Origin: Nocardioides sp. Root1257
Lineage (GTDB): Bacteria > Actinomycetota > Actinomycetes > Propionibacteriales > Nocardioidaceae
Assembly: GCF_001425175.1 (NCBI RefSeq)
Contig: NZ_LMDV01000001.1
Span: forward strand, 1,013,454-1,077,453
Reading direction: 5' to 3'
Length of the DNA stretch: 64,000 nt
In this document: positions 29,994 through 39,556 of the stretch, piece after piece
How the letters are laid out: every line of letters starts with the position of its first letter
How positions within the stretch are numbered: the first letter of the stretch is position 1
The notes under the pieces: model-generated
Databases searched by the model: none
Seen by the model: the letters and a program-made list of their open reading frames with translations, nothing else
Told to the model about the DNA's origin: nothing
Program-made: the position numbers and the translations under genes

Positions 29994-30467
29994 TCACACG
30001 CCGTCGATCACGGCGATCGTGCACCGCGAGACGCAGGTGAGCCTGCCGTGGTCGTCGACGATCCGGACCTCCCAGACGTGGGTACGGCGACCCAGGGCGA
30101 TCGGGCGGGCGGTGCCGGTGACCCAGCCGGAGCTGACCGGGCGGAGGTGGTTGGCGTTGATCTCCAGCCCCACGCAGGCCTTGCCGGGCTCGGCGGCGAG
30201 GGTGGCGGCGAAGCTGACCAGGGTCTCGGCGAGGAAGACGGACGAGCCGCCGTGGAGGATGCCGAACGGCTGCCGGGTCCTGCTGTCGACGGGCATCCGG
30301 GCGGTGAGGTGATCGGGGCCGGCGTCGGTGAACTCGACGCCGAGGTGGCCCACCGAGCAGCCGGCGGCGGCCTCGTTGCACAGGTCGAGGTCGGGGTCGG
30401 TCCGCCAGATCGTCGCCTTGGTCCCGGTCGTGGTCGTGGTCGTGGTGATGTCGGTGATGGTGTTCAT
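29994..30467 (-). CDS. PaaI-type hotdog-fold thioesterase
   Basis: A 157-residue hotdog-fold protein, likely an acyl-CoA thioesterase. The active-site region FGILHGGSSVFLAETLVS has the HGG motif of PaaI/4HBT proteins, with the acidic residue in AET. Further strands read ACVGLEINANHLRPV and GTARPIALGRRTHVWEVRI, as in the family. The N-terminus is odd: residues 8-15 are a run of threonines encoded by a near-perfect GACCAC trinucleotide-type repeat (around 30425-30450), absent from typical members. It starts with ATG at 30467. It converges with the LysR gene. Substrate unknown. Confidence 0.9.
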   Translation of the reverse strand: MNTITDITTTTTTTGTKATIWRTDPDLDLCNEAAAGCSVGHLGVEFTDAGPDHLTARMPVDSRTRQPFGILHGGSSVFLAETLVSFAATLAAEPGKACVGLEINANHLRPVSSGWVTGTARPIALGRRTHVWEVRIVDDHGRLTCVSRCTIAVIDGV

Positions 30468-30532
30468 GCCTCGATGGTGACCGCGACCGCACGCCCTCCA
30501 CAGGCGTGGAACTACCGCACTTCGGCGACCCC

Positions 30533-32149
30533 TCAGACGCTGAAGCGCCCGACCAGCTGACCCAGGTCGTCGGAGAGCCGCGCGAGCTCGTCGGCGGCCT
30601 GCTGAGCGCGAGCCACGCCCTCGGAGGTGGAGCCGGCCGCCTCGGCGACACCCGAGATGTTCATAGCGATCTCGCCCGAGCCGGTCGCGGCGTCGGCGAC
30701 GTTGCGGTTCATCTCGTTCGTGGTCGCGGTCTGCTCCTCGACGGCCGAGGCGATGGTGGCCTGGAAGTCGTTGATCTGACCGATGACGCCCGAGATCTGA
30801 CCGATCGCCTCGACGGCCTCGGACGTGTCGCCCTGGATCGTCTCGACCCGGCGCGCGATGTCCTCGGTGGCCCGGGCGGTCTCCTGCGCCAGCTCCTTGA
30901 CCTCGTTGGCGACGACCGCGAAGCCCTTGCCGGCCTCGCCGGCACGCGCCGCCTCGATCGTGGCGTTGAGAGCCAGCAGGTTCGTCTGCTCGGCGATCGA
31001 GGTGATCGTCTTGATGACGTTGCCGATCTCGGCCGAGGAGTCACCGAGCTTCACGACGGTGCCGTTGGTGCGCTCGGCGACCTGGACGGCCTCCGACGCG
31101 ACCCGGGCGGCCTCGTTGGTGCTGCGGGCGATCTCGCGGATCGAGGCGCCCATCTGGTCCGAGCCGGCGGCGAGCGTCTGCACGTTGACGGAGACCTGGT
31201 CGGCAGCGACGCTGACGACCTTCGCCTGGGCGCTGGTCTCCTCCGCCGCGGCGGCCATGTGTTGCGAGGAGTCCGCCATGTCGGCGGCCGAGGAGCTGAG
31301 GCTCCGCGCGGTGGTGGAGATGCCGCTGACGACCTCGGACATGTTCTCGACGGCCTCGTTGAGCGCCTGGGCCATCTGACCCGACTCGTCGCGCGACCGC
31401 ACCGGGACCCGCGTGGTGAGGTCACCGCGGGCGACGGCCTGCAGGCCCCGGCGTACGCCGTCGAGGCCGGTCATCACGCGGACCGAGACGAACCGGGCCA
31501 GCAGCAGGCCGAGCAGGAGGGTCAGCACGATGACGATGATGGTGGTCCGCTCGGTGGCCGAGCGGGTGTCCTCGATCGCGGCCTTGCTGGAGGTGACCTT
31601 GGCACCGACGGCTTCGCGGAGGTCGTCGAGCGCGGTGGAGATGGTGAAGAAGATGTCCCACTTCGGGCCGGCCGAGACGGTGTCGCCCTGGTCGAGCCTG
31701 CCCTCGCGCCACAGCTGGAAGATCTGGTCGTTGTAGCCCAGGAACTCCTTCCAGGAGGCCTCGATGTCGGCGAGGTCCTTCTTGCCGGCCGCGTTCAGGC
31801 TGTCGGGGTCGAGGCCGAGGATCTCCTTCTCGAATCCGGCGACGCCGTCGTCGTAGTTCGGCAGGTTGTCACCGTCCGGCGCGGCCGCGGTCTCACCCCC
31901 GACCACCCGCGACTTCCACGCGGTGATGTTCTGCCAGTTGGCCAGCCACAGGAGCTGGTAGCGACCGCGCTCGACCTGCTGCTGGGTGGAGACGGCGTCG
32001 CTCCAGTCCTGCTGACGGTCGTCGATCGTCGCGCCCCCACGCAGTGCGGTGAGGCCGACGACGACGGTGCCGAGCACCAGCACCCCGACGATCGCGAAGA
32101 TCCGGACCCTCAGGCTGAGGTCGTTGAACGAGCGGCGCGGTGCAGTCAT
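30533..32149 (-). CDS. Methyl-accepting chemotaxis protein
   Basis: A 538-residue chemoreceptor. It has an N-terminal membrane helix (about residues 15-37), an extracytoplasmic four-helix-type ligand domain rich in Asp and Trp, a second membrane helix (about 195-215), a HAMP linker ([20 protein letters not shown]) and a long cytoplasmic signalling domain. The hairpin tip is highly conserved: [19 protein letters not shown] followed by [14 protein letters not shown]. No CheA/CheW genes are nearby, so it works with a system encoded elsewhere and implies a motile strain. No C-terminal CheR-docking pentapeptide is present (it ends in QLVGRFSV). Confidence 0.95.
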   Translation of the reverse strand: MTAPRRSFNDLSLRVRIFAIVGVLVLGTVVVGLTALRGGATIDDRQQDWSDAVSTQQQVERGRYQLLWLANWQNITAWKSRVVGGETAAAPDGDNLPNYDDGVAGFEKEILGLDPDSLNAAGKKDLADIEASWKEFLGYNDQIFQLWREGRLDQGDTVSAGPKWDIFFTISTALDDLREAVGAKVTSSKAAIEDTRSATERTTIIVIVLTLLLGLLLARFVSVRVMTGLDGVRRGLQAVARGDLTTRVPVRSRDESGQMAQALNEAVENMSEVVSGISTTARSLSSSAADMADSSQHMAAAAEETSAQAKVVSVAADQVSVNVQTLAAGSDQMGASIREIARSTNEAARVASEAVQVAERTNGTVVKLGDSSAEIGNVIKTITSIAEQTNLLALNATIEAARAGEAGKGFAVVANEVKELAQETARATEDIARRVETIQGDTSEAVEAIGQISGVIGQINDFQATIASAVEEQTATTNEMNRNVADAATGSGEIAMNISGVAEAAGSTSEGVARAQQAADELARLSDDLGQLVGRFSV

Positions 32150-32307
32150 GGGACTTCCTGTCGTCGGCTGGTCGGGCGGAGGCCGTCCGTGACCTCCGTC
32201 CTCCCATCGACGGCCGCCGCCACCACCTGTGCGCGCAGGTTGCCGAAACGCCGGTACCGCTTTCGTCAGAACCTGTTCACCGCCGCGCCCTGGTCTCCCG
32301 GACGTCG

Positions 32308-32372
32308 GGGTAGTCCCTGACGGAATGGCCCTCCGGAGGGGTGGTCCGGGGCCGTTTCGTCAGGGACTACCC
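32308..32372 (-). terminator. Perfect 15-bp hairpin after the MFS gene
   Basis: GGGTAGTCCCTGACG (32308-32322) and CGTCAGGGACTACCC (32358-32372) are exact inverted repeats; the 35-nt centre contains the further palindrome CCCTCCGGAGGG (32329-32340). It begins 12 bp after the MFS transporter stop. The rest of the 234-bp gap to 32150 shows no gene and presumably holds the chemoreceptor promoter. Confidence 0.75.
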
Positions 32373-32383
32373 GAGCGGTGCGA

Positions 32384-33841
32384 TCAGTGCGCTTCCTCGG
32401 TGGAGCGCGAGTCGGTGAGGGTCAGGGCGCCGAACCCGGCGATCACGCCGACGACGACGGCGAGTACGGCGTAGGTGATCGTCTCGCCGTGGAAGAAGGA
32501 CTGGACGAGGTCGCTGCTCCACACCCCGGCGGGGAGCTGGGTGGTGACGAGGGCGGCGATGAGGGTGCCGACCAGGGCGGTGCCGACGCTGGTGCCGACC
32601 TCCTGGGCGGTGTCGTTGAGGGCGGCGCCGATCGACGTGCGGTTGGCCGGCATCGCGTCGACGAGGGCGACGGCGCAGATGGTCATGACGGTGCGCAGGC
32701 CGATCGTCATCACGACCATGCAGACGGCGATCGCGAGGTAGCTGTGGTGCACGGCCCAGGCCATGCCCGCGAGCGAGCCGGCGAGGCAGAGCGCACCGAT
32801 GAAGGTGGCGATGCGGTGCCCGAACCGCTTCGCGAGGCCCTCCGAGAGTGGCGTCGCGAGGAGCATCGTGGCGATCATCGGCAGGTTGGCGAGGCCGGCC
32901 TTCATCGGGCTCCAGCCCCAGGCGTACTGGAAGTGCAGGATCAGCCCGAACATCACGCTCGCCATGGCGATCGAGGTGCCGACCTGGGCGATCGTCGCCC
33001 CGCGGACGGTGCCGTTGGAGAACAGACGGACGTCCAGCATCGGCTCGGCGGTCCGGCGCTCGTGCCACACGAAGGCGGCACCGGCGACGACGGCCCCGAC
33101 CATCGAGGCGAGGGTGACGGCGGCCGTCCAGCCGTGCTCGACGCCGCTGGTGAGTGACCAGCAGGCCAGGCCGATCGTGGCGATGCTGAGGACAGCACCG
33201 GGCAGGTCGAGGCGATCCTTCGTCAGGTCGTCGGGGTGGTCGGCCGCGACGCCGAGGCGTACGCCGACGCAGGCGATCAGCGCGATCGGCGCGTTGACCA
33301 GCAGCAGCCACTCCCAGCTCACGTGGGCGAGCGCGGTGCCGCCGAGCAGCGGGCCGAGGATGAAGCCCGACATGCCGACCACGATCATCACGGTCATGGC
33401 GCGCATCCGCAGCGCCTGGTCGTCGAAGAGCCGGAAGACCAGCGAGTTAGTGATCGGCGCCATCATCGCGGCGGCGATGCCGAGCGCGGCCCGCAGCGCG
33501 ATGAGCTCGCCCGCCGTGCTGACGAACACGACGAGCAGGCTCATCAGGCCGAAGAGCACGAGCCCGATCTGGAGCACCCGCCGGCGGCCGAACCGGTCAG
33601 CGATCGAGCCGGCGGTGAGCAGCAGTCCGCCGAACGTCAGCGAGTAGGCGCCGGTGACCCACTGCAGCGCCGTGGTGCCGCTGCCGAGGTCGCGACCGAT
33701 GGTCGGCAGCGCGATCGACAGCAGGGTGTTGTCGACCATCTCGACGAAGAACGCCAGGCACAGCGCGGCGAGGGGGATCCACGCGGCCCGCAGGGACGGG
33801 TAGGTGCGGGACGCGGTGGGAGTGGTGGTGAGGGTGCTCAT
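32384..33841 (-). CDS. MFS drug-efflux-type transporter (DHA2 family)
   Basis: A 485-residue major-facilitator transporter with about 14 hydrophobic segments, as in the DHA2 (EmrB/QacA) family of proton-coupled exporters. Motif A appears as GSIADRFGRRRV after the second helix; motif C-like sequence FILGPLLGGTALAHVSW is in helix 5. The N-terminal sequence WIPLAALCLAFFVEMVDNTL contains the acidic residue typical of DHA2 helix 1. I use the ATG at 33841. It is divergent from the sigma-factor gene; the 191-bp gap shows no obvious operator. Substrate unknown. Confidence 0.92.
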   Translation of the reverse strand: MSTLTTTPTASRTYPSLRAAWIPLAALCLAFFVEMVDNTLLSIALPTIGRDLGSGTTALQWVTGAYSLTFGGLLLTAGSIADRFGRRRVLQIGLVLFGLMSLLVVFVSTAGELIALRAALGIAAAMMAPITNSLVFRLFDDQALRMRAMTVMIVVGMSGFILGPLLGGTALAHVSWEWLLLVNAPIALIACVGVRLGVAADHPDDLTKDRLDLPGAVLSIATIGLACWSLTSGVEHGWTAAVTLASMVGAVVAGAAFVWHERRTAEPMLDVRLFSNGTVRGATIAQVGTSIAMASVMFGLILHFQYAWGWSPMKAGLANLPMIATMLLATPLSEGLAKRFGHRIATFIGALCLAGSLAGMAWAVHHSYLAIAVCMVVMTIGLRTVMTICAVALVDAMPANRTSIGAALNDTAQEVGTSVGTALVGTLIAALVTTQLPAGVWSSDLVQSFFHGETITYAVLAVVVGVIAGFGALTLTDSRSTEEAH

Positions 33842-34032
33842 GGCGCTCACGCTAGGAGCGGGCGCCTTCAGTCCGCCTTCAGCCGGGTTTCACGCCCGTC
33901 GTCCGCCTTTCAGGGGTTGCGAGGACCGCCAGTCGGAGGACGCTGGGACGGGCAACCATTTCGCGTCGCCGACGCGTCTTGGTAGCGATGTCGGCACCGT
34001 GGCAGGCATCGGTCCCCCGAGGTCGTGATCGC

Positions 34033-34542
34033 ATGGCGGACGAAGCAGCGTTCGACGAGTTCGTCGTCGCGCGCTCGCAGGCCCTCGTGCGGTCGGCGTA
34101 CCTGCTGACGCAGGACGAGAGCCTGGCCGAGGACCTCGTGCAGACCGCGCTGACGAAGGCGTGGTTCGCCTGGAGGCGTATCGACGATCCCGAGGCGTAC
34201 GTACGGCGCATCATGGTGACCACGTCGGCGTCGTGGTGGCGCCGTCGCTGGGTGCGGGAGACGCCGACCGAGGACGCACGGCTCGACGTCGAGCCCACCG
34301 ACGTCGACGGCGTGCCCGCCGACGGCCAGGACCTGTGGAACGCGATCGGCCACCTGCCCCGACGACAGCGGGCCGTGATCGTCCTGCGCTACCTCGAGGA
34401 CTGCAACGAGGTCGAGACCGCGGAGCTCATGGGCTGCTCGGTCGGCACCGTCAAGAGCCAGTGCTCCAAGGCGCTGGCCAAGCTCAGGTCGGACGCAGCG
34501 CTGGCGCCCGCCTCGGACGACGGGAGCCGCCGTGAACGCTGA
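34033..34542 (+). CDS. SigE-family (ECF) RNA polymerase sigma factor
   Basis: A 169-residue ECF sigma factor of the actinobacterial SigE-like family. Region 2 covers about residues 8-75 (FDEFVVARSQALVRSAYLLTQDESLAEDLVQ, with WFAWRRIDDPEAYVRR), region 4 about 105-160 (HLPRRQRAVIVLRYLEDCNEVETAELMGCSVGTVKSQ). I chose the ATG at 34033; the upstream in-frame ATG at 33979 would add non-conserved sequence. It overlaps the next gene by 11 bp, the usual layout for a sigma factor and its membrane partner. Its promoter targets are not apparent here. Confidence 0.94.
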   Translation: MADEAAFDEFVVARSQALVRSAYLLTQDESLAEDLVQTALTKAWFAWRRIDDPEAYVRRIMVTTSASWWRRRWVRETPTEDARLDVEPTDVDGVPADGQDLWNAIGHLPRRQRAVIVLRYLEDCNEVETAELMGCSVGTVKSQCSKALAKLRSDAALAPASDDGSRRER

Positions 34543-35524
34543 GGACCTCAAGGCCCTGGCTCAGCGATCGTGGGAGCTGGAGGACAACACGCACGCCCGG
34601 CTCGCCGACGTGCACGCGCGCATCGACGACGCCCGCCACCGGCGGCGCTCGACGACCGCCCTCGTCTCGGTCATGGCCGCGCTGGTCATCGTCGCGACGG
34701 TCATCGCGTTCGCGACCAGCTCGAACGACAACCGGCCGCAGCCCGCACCGCCACCCGAGCCGCGGCCGTCCGTGTCCCTCGACCCCGAGCTCGCGCCCGC
34801 CGACGCACCCCATCGACCGGCCGACGGCACCTGCTGGTCGGTGCCGCCCGTGCTCCTCGTGGACACCGACTACTGGCAGGACGACTCGCCACAGGTGCCG
34901 TGCGACCACGCACACACCACCGAGACCGCGGCCGTGCTGACCCTGCCCGAGCCCACTCTCGAGGAGGCGCGCAAGCGTGCCTTCGACCTGTGCTGGGACC
35001 AGGCCGGCACCTATCTCGGCATCACCCAGCGCTCCTGGATCCTGTTCGCCGCCGTGGCCCTGCTCCCGACCCAGGCCCAGATCGACGACGGCGCGTCGTG
35101 GGTCCGCTGCGACGTGTGGTTCCCGACGCGGCTGGACCTGTCGGGCGCCCGCGTCACGAGTGGCACGTCCCGAGGTGTCGCCGCCGCTCCTCCGCCCGAG
35201 CTCTGGGGCTGCCTGGACGAGCCGCTGACCGTGCCCGACCAGCCGTTGGTCGCATGCAGCCGGCCGCACGTCTACGAGCAGACCGGCCGCGTCGCCCTAC
35301 TCCAGCGGCAGGCCACCTACCCCACGCAGCAGCAGCGGCGGACGGCTGAGGTGCAGTGCGAGGACGGCATCCCGCCGCGGCTCGCCGGCTACCCCGTCGC
35401 GGTCGCCTGGGACCCGCCCGACACCTTCGTCCCGAACAGCGACGTCGCAGGAGTCTGCCTCGTCCACTCCCCGCCCGGCGGCACCTTGCCCGCCCGGCCA
35501 CCCACGGAAGGACAGCGATCATGA
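34532..35524 (+). CDS. Membrane protein with septum-formation-type domains, partner of the sigma factor
   Basis: A 330-residue protein starting with GTG at 34532. It has a cytoplasmic N-terminus of about 40 residues, one membrane helix (TALVSVMAALVIVATVIAFA) and an extracytoplasmic part with two cysteine motifs of the septum_form type: VPCDHAHTTETAAVL and VACSRPHVYEQTGRVALL, each preceded by a Cys (TCWSVPP, WGCLDEP). Such domains occur in actinobacterial envelope proteins. Position, overlap with the sigma gene and topology suggest an anti-sigma or sensor role, though no classic zinc anti-sigma motif is visible. It ends in an ATGA overlap with the next small gene. Confidence 0.85.
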   Translation: MNAEDLKALAQRSWELEDNTHARLADVHARIDDARHRRRSTTALVSVMAALVIVATVIAFATSSNDNRPQPAPPPEPRPSVSLDPELAPADAPHRPADGTCWSVPPVLLVDTDYWQDDSPQVPCDHAHTTETAAVLTLPEPTLEEARKRAFDLCWDQAGTYLGITQRSWILFAAVALLPTQAQIDDGASWVRCDVWFPTRLDLSGARVTSGTSRGVAAAPPPELWGCLDEPLTVPDQPLVACSRPHVYEQTGRVALLQRQATYPTQQQRRTAEVQCEDGIPPRLAGYPVAVAWDPPDTFVPNSDVAGVCLVHSPPGGTLPARPPTEGQRS

Positions 35525-35766
35525 GCCTCGCCACCAGCGTCGGCCACTCCGTCACCGGTCTCGTCGGTCACCGCGCCCACCTGCACCTGCCCCGGCGGCG
35601 GTCAGCCGCCCCCGCGGCCACGACCTCTGCGGTCAGCCCCGACCCGGCGGCGACGACCACCGTGCTGCCGCCGGTCCTCGACATCGACACCGCGGTCGCC
35701 CACCACCACGACGACCTGGCGCAGTGGTCGGCGGCATTCACGATCGCCTCCCAGCTGAGCCGGTGA
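35521..35766 (+). CDS. Small hypothetical protein of the sigma operon
   Basis: An 81-residue protein whose ATG overlaps the upstream stop (ATGA at 35521-35524), so it is translationally coupled. It is rich in His, Ala, Pro and Thr (VGHRAHLHLPRRR; AVAHHHDDLAQWSAA), with no clear membrane helix or signal peptide. I do not recognise it. The coupled start and compatible composition support a real gene. It is convergent with serA, whose stop lies 8 bp further on. Confidence 0.65.
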   Translation: MSLATSVGHSVTGLVGHRAHLHLPRRRSAAPAATTSAVSPDPAATTTVLPPVLDIDTAVAHHHDDLAQWSAAFTIASQLSR

Positions 35767-35774
35767 CCGACCGC

Positions 35775-37361
35775 TCAGACGAGGCTGACCGCGCGGGCTG
35801 AGGAGGCCTCGATGGCGTGCTGGATGTCGGCGAGCACGTCGGCGGGGATCGCCGTGTCGACGGAGAGCGCGACCAGCGCCTGACCGCCGACCCGGTCCCG
35901 CGAGACCTGCATGCCCGCGATGTTCACGCCGGCCTCGCCGAGGATCACGCCGACGGTGCCGACCATGCCCGGGCGGTCGCCGTAGGTGAGGAAGGCGAGG
36001 TGCTGGGTCGGCTCCAGGTCGACGTCGTACCCGTTGAGCTCGACGAGCCGCTCGCGCTGGCCGATCCCGACCAGGGTGCCGCTGACCGAGACCTGCGAGC
36101 CGTCGGCGAGGGTGCCTCGGATCGTGATCAGGTTGCGGTGGTCGGGGCTCTCCGGGTCCACGACCAGGCGCACCGCCATCCCCCGCTCGGCGGCGAGCAA
36201 CGGCGCGTTCACGTAGGAGACCTGGTCCTCCACGATGTCGGCGAAGATGCCCTTGAGGGCGGCGAGCTCGAGCACCTTGACGTCGTAGTCGGTGATCTCG
36301 CCGCGCACCTCGACGTCGACCTGCTGGGCCACCTCGCCCGCCAGGCCGGTGAAGACGCGGCCGAGCTTCTCGGTGAGCGGGATGCCGGGACGCACGTCCT
36401 CGGCGATCACGCCGCCCTGGACGTTGACCGCGTCCGGCACCAGCTCGCCGGCCAGCGCCAGCCGCACCGAGCGGGCGACCGCCAGGCCAGCCTTCTCCTG
36501 CGCCTCGTCGGTGGAGGCGCCGAGGTGGGGTGTGGCGACGACGTTCTCGAGCTCGAAGAGCGGGCTGTCCGTGCACGGCTCGACGGCGAACACGTCCAGG
36601 CCGGCCGCGGCAACGCGGCCCTCCTTGAGCGCCGAGTAGAGCGCCGGCTCGTCGACGATCCCGCCGCGGGCGGCGTTGACCAGCACCAGCGACGGCTTGA
36701 CCTTCGCGAGCTGCTCCACCCCGATCAGCCCGACGGTCTCGGGTGTCTTGGGCAGGTGCACCGACATGAGGTCGGCCTCGGCCAGCAGCGTGTCGAGGTC
36801 GACGAGGCGCACCCCCATCTGGGCGGCGCGGCCGGCCTGGACGTACGGGTCGTACGCGATCACCTTCATCCCGAACGCCGAGAGTCGCTGGGCGACGAGC
36901 ACGCCGATGCGGCCGAGACCGACGATGCCGACGGTCTTCTCGTAGAGCTCGATGCCGGTGTAGCGCGACCGCTTCCACTCGCCGTTCTTGAGCGCCGCGT
37001 GCGCGGGCGAGACGTGCCGGGCCGCGGCGAGCATCAGCGCGACGGCGAGCTCGGCGGCGGAGACGATGTTGGAGGTCGGCGCGTTCACGACCATCACGCC
37101 GGCCTGGGTCGCCGCACGCACGTCGACGTTGTCGAGCCCGACACCCGCCCGGGCGACCACCTTGAGGCGGGTCGCCGCGGCCAGCGCCTCGGCGTCGACC
37201 TTCGTGGCCGAACGGACCAGCAGGGCGTCGACGTCGGAGATCGCCGACAGCAGCTCGTCACGGTCGGCGCCGTTGCAGTGCCGGATCTCGAAGTCCGGGC
37301 CGAGCGCCTCGACGGTCGCGGGGCTCAGCTCTTCGGCGATCAGTACGACGGGAGTGCTCAC
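35775..37361 (-). CDS. serA: D-3-phosphoglycerate dehydrogenase
   Basis: A 528-residue NAD-dependent enzyme for the first step of serine synthesis, oxidising 3-phosphoglycerate to 3-phosphohydroxypyruvate. It is the long type I form found in mycobacteria: substrate domain, nucleotide domain (GIVGLGRIGVLVAQRL), catalytic residues (arginine in VNAARGGIVDE; HLGASTDEAQEKAG with the catalytic His), then the intervening allosteric-substrate domain and a C-terminal ACT domain (YGDRPGMVGTVGVILGEAGVNIAGMQVSR) for serine feedback. It starts with GTG at 37361. Length matches the M. tuberculosis enzyme closely. Confidence 0.97.
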   Translation of the reverse strand: MSTPVVLIAEELSPATVEALGPDFEIRHCNGADRDELLSAISDVDALLVRSATKVDAEALAAATRLKVVARAGVGLDNVDVRAATQAGVMVVNAPTSNIVSAAELAVALMLAAARHVSPAHAALKNGEWKRSRYTGIELYEKTVGIVGLGRIGVLVAQRLSAFGMKVIAYDPYVQAGRAAQMGVRLVDLDTLLAEADLMSVHLPKTPETVGLIGVEQLAKVKPSLVLVNAARGGIVDEPALYSALKEGRVAAAGLDVFAVEPCTDSPLFELENVVATPHLGASTDEAQEKAGLAVARSVRLALAGELVPDAVNVQGGVIAEDVRPGIPLTEKLGRVFTGLAGEVAQQVDVEVRGEITDYDVKVLELAALKGIFADIVEDQVSYVNAPLLAAERGMAVRLVVDPESPDHRNLITIRGTLADGSQVSVSGTLVGIGQRERLVELNGYDVDLEPTQHLAFLTYGDRPGMVGTVGVILGEAGVNIAGMQVSRDRVGGQALVALSVDTAIPADVLADIQHAIEASSARAVSLV

Positions 37362-37463
37362 AGCGGTCAGTCCTCGCGGGTGGTGCGGGTTGAGTGGCCG
37401 GAGGCCGGCCGGGCACGACGCTGTGCTGTCCGGCGACTCTACCCTCTGGCGTCCGGAAACCCG

Positions 37464-37586
37464 GTGGCGTCCACCGCCGGCGGTTGCCTACCCTCGAGGG
37501 GTCGCACTCCCTTCCCGAGGCAGGTCCCGTTGGAGCTCTGAGGTCCGGTCCCCACCCACCTCACCCCTCCTCTCGTAGGGAGCTCC
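37464..37586 (+). promoter_or_regulatory. Possible translational attenuator leader of the ABC-F gene
   Basis: A GTG-started reading frame of 25 codons (37464-37541, ending ...QVPLEL) precedes the ABC-F gene. Its last codons cover GGAGCTC (37532-37538), which can pair with GAGCTCC (37580-37586); the second arm overlaps the ABC-F ribosome-binding site AGGGAG at 37577-37582. A ribosome held on the leader would free that site. This is the logic of antibiotic-inducible leaders, but the frame lacks a strong ribosome-binding site of its own. Confidence 0.3.
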
Positions 37587-37589
37587 GTC

Positions 37590-39137
37590 ATGCCTGCCTC
37601 CACCTCTGTCATCGCCGCGTCCGGCCTCGCCTTCGCCTGGCCGGACGGCACCACCGTCCTCCGCGACCTCGACCTCCTCGTCTCCCCCGGACGATCGGGC
37701 CTGGTCGGCGTCAACGGAGCCGGCAAGTCCACCCTGCTGCGCCTCGTCGCCGGCGAGCTGGCCCCGACCGCGGGCCACCTCTCGACCGCGGGTGAGGTCG
37801 CCTACCTGCCGCAGGACCTCACCCTCGACGTCGACCAGCGCGTCGACGACTTCCTCCGGATCGGCGAGGTACGCCGCGCGGTGCGGGCCGTCGAGTCCGG
37901 CGCCACCGACCAGCACCTGTACGACGTCATCGGCGACGACTGGGACGCCGAGGACCGGGCGGTCGCCGAGCTCGCGCGGCTCGGCCTGCCCGGCGACGTC
38001 CTTGACCGCCGGCTCGGGGAGCTGTCCGGCGGCGAGGTCACCCAGCTCGGGCTCTCCCGGCTGCTGCTCCGCCGCCCCGACGTGCTGCTGCTCGACGAGC
38101 CCACCAACAACCTCGACAGCGACGCCCGGCAGCGCCTCTACGACCTGGTCGACGGCTGGAGCCGCTCGCTGCTGGTGGTCAGCCACGACCGCGAGCTGCT
38201 GGAGCGGATGGACCGGATCGGCGACCTACGCGGCGGGTCCGTCCGCTGGTACGGCGGCGGCTACTCGGCGTACGCCGCCCAGGTCGCGGCCGAGCAGGAG
38301 GCCGCCGAGCAGGCGGTGAGCACCGCCCGGTCCGACGTACGACGGCAGCGCAACGAGCGCGCCGACGCCGAGCGGCTGCTGGCCGGCCGTCGGCGCCAGG
38401 CCAAGAAGGCCGAGGCGACGACGGGGCTCGGCAAGGCGGCGATCCACGCCAAGCGCAACCAGGCCGAGAAGTCGGCGGCGAAGTACCGCAACGTCCACGA
38501 CGACCGTCTCGAGCAGGCCCGCGAGCGGCTCGACGCCGCCGAGTCACGGCTCCGCGAGGACCGCGAGATCCGGATCGACCTGCCCGGCACCGAGGTGCCG
38601 CGGGGCCGGGTCGTCCTGGAGGAGGACGACCTGCGGGTCTCCGGGCCGGACCGGATCGCGCTCGTCGGGCCCAACGGGTCGGGCAAGACGACGCTGCTGC
38701 GCCGGCTCTCCGGCGTGGCGCAGGTGCCGGTCGCGCTGCTCCCCCAGCGCCTCGACGTCCTCGACGACGACCTCAGCGTCTACGCCAACGTGGCCGCGAG
38801 GGCGCCCGGTGCCGAGCCCAACGCGGTCCGGGCCCAGCTCGCGCGCTTCCTCTTCCGCGGTGCGGCGGCCGACCGTCGCGCGGGCGACCTGTCCGGTGGC
38901 GAGCGGTTCCGGGCGACCCTGGCGACGCTGCTGCTCGCCGACCCGGCGCCCCAGCTCCTGCTGCTCGACGAGCCGACCAACAACCTCGACTTCGCGTCGT
39001 ACGACGCCCTGGTCTCGGCGCTGGAGTCCTACCGGGGCGCGCTGGTGGTCGCCAGCCACGACCCGGGATTCCTGGAGGACATCGGCGTCGAGCGGGTGAT
39101 CGACCTCGGCGTCCCGTCAGTCGGCGGCGATGACTGA
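37590..39137 (+). CDS. ABC-F ATPase (ribosome-associated, possible antibiotic resistance)
   Basis: A 515-residue protein with two ABC domains and no membrane segment, the ABC-F layout. Domain 1 has Walker A VNGAGKST, signature LSGGEVTQ and Walker [13 protein letters not shown]; domain 2 has [16 protein letters not shown] and [12 protein letters not shown]. The charged interdomain linker (about residues 230-345) is rich in Arg/Glu/Ala and includes [24 protein letters not shown] proteins bind the ribosomal E site; some protect against macrolides, lincosamides or pleuromutilins. This one is shorter than the housekeeping EttA type, resembling actinobacterial TlrC/OleB-like members, but resistance is not provable from sequence. 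Its end overlaps the convergent VOC gene by 21 bp. Confidence 0.92.
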   Translation: MPASTSVIAASGLAFAWPDGTTVLRDLDLLVSPGRSGLVGVNGAGKSTLLRLVAGELAPTAGHLSTAGEVAYLPQDLTLDVDQRVDDFLRIGEVRRAVRAVESGATDQHLYDVIGDDWDAEDRAVAELARLGLPGDVLDRRLGELSGGEVTQLGLSRLLLRRPDVLLLDEPTNNLDSDARQRLYDLVDGWSRSLLVVSHDRELLERMDRIGDLRGGSVRWYGGGYSAYAAQVAAEQEAAEQAVSTARSDVRRQRNERADAERLLAGRRRQAKKAEATTGLGKAAIHAKRNQAEKSAAKYRNVHDDRLEQARERLDAAESRLREDREIRIDLPGTEVPRGRVVLEEDDLRVSGPDRIALVGPNGSGKTTLLRRLSGVAQVPVALLPQRLDVLDDDLSVYANVAARAPGAEPNAVRAQLARFLFRGAAADRRAGDLSGGERFRATLATLLLADPAPQLLLLDEPTNNLDFASYDALVSALESYRGALVVASHDPGFLEDIGVERVIDLGVPSVGGDD

Positions 39138-39500
39138 GAGCACGTTGCCGGCGGGGTCCTTGAACCACGCGATCAGCGGGCCGCCGCCGCGGAAGACGCC
39201 CTTCGCGTCGGTCTCGACCGGCGTGCCCTCGTAGCGCTCGAAGACGACGCCCCGGGCGGTCAGCTCGTCGACCGTCGCCTCGACGTCCGCCACCGGGAAG
39301 TTGAGGATCGTGAAGCCGGCCGGGGTGTGGTCCGGCTTCGGGTAGACGATCGTCGGGGCGCCCCCGCCGACGTGGAGCCGGATGATGCCGCCCATCTCGG
39401 CGTCGGTGACCTCGATGCCGAGCACGTCGGCGTAGAAGGCGCGAGCGGCCTCGGTGTCGTCGACCGAGAACCCGTGGAACGCATCCGCTGGAGTGATCAT
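39117..39500 (-). CDS. VOC-family (glyoxalase-like) protein
   Basis: A 127-residue single-domain vicinal oxygen chelate protein with two beta-alpha-beta-beta-beta modules: [21 protein letters not shown] at the N-terminus and a second module ending [12 protein letters not shown]. Members can be dioxygenases, isomerases or resistance proteins; the lack of a complete metal-ligand set that I can recognise leaves the activity open. It overlaps the 3' end of the ABC-F gene by 21 bp on the opposite strand. The ATG at 39500 is the natural start. Confidence 0.88.
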   Translation of the reverse strand: MITPADAFHGFSVDDTEAARAFYADVLGIEVTDAEMGGIIRLHVGGGAPTIVYPKPDHTPAGFTILNFPVADVEATVDELTARGVVFERYEGTPVETDAKGVFRGGGPLIAWFKDPAGNVLSVIAAD

Positions 39501-39556
39501 GCAGGTGCCGACCTGTCCGGGTGCGGGAAGTCATCGGTGCCTGCCAGGGTGGGCGC

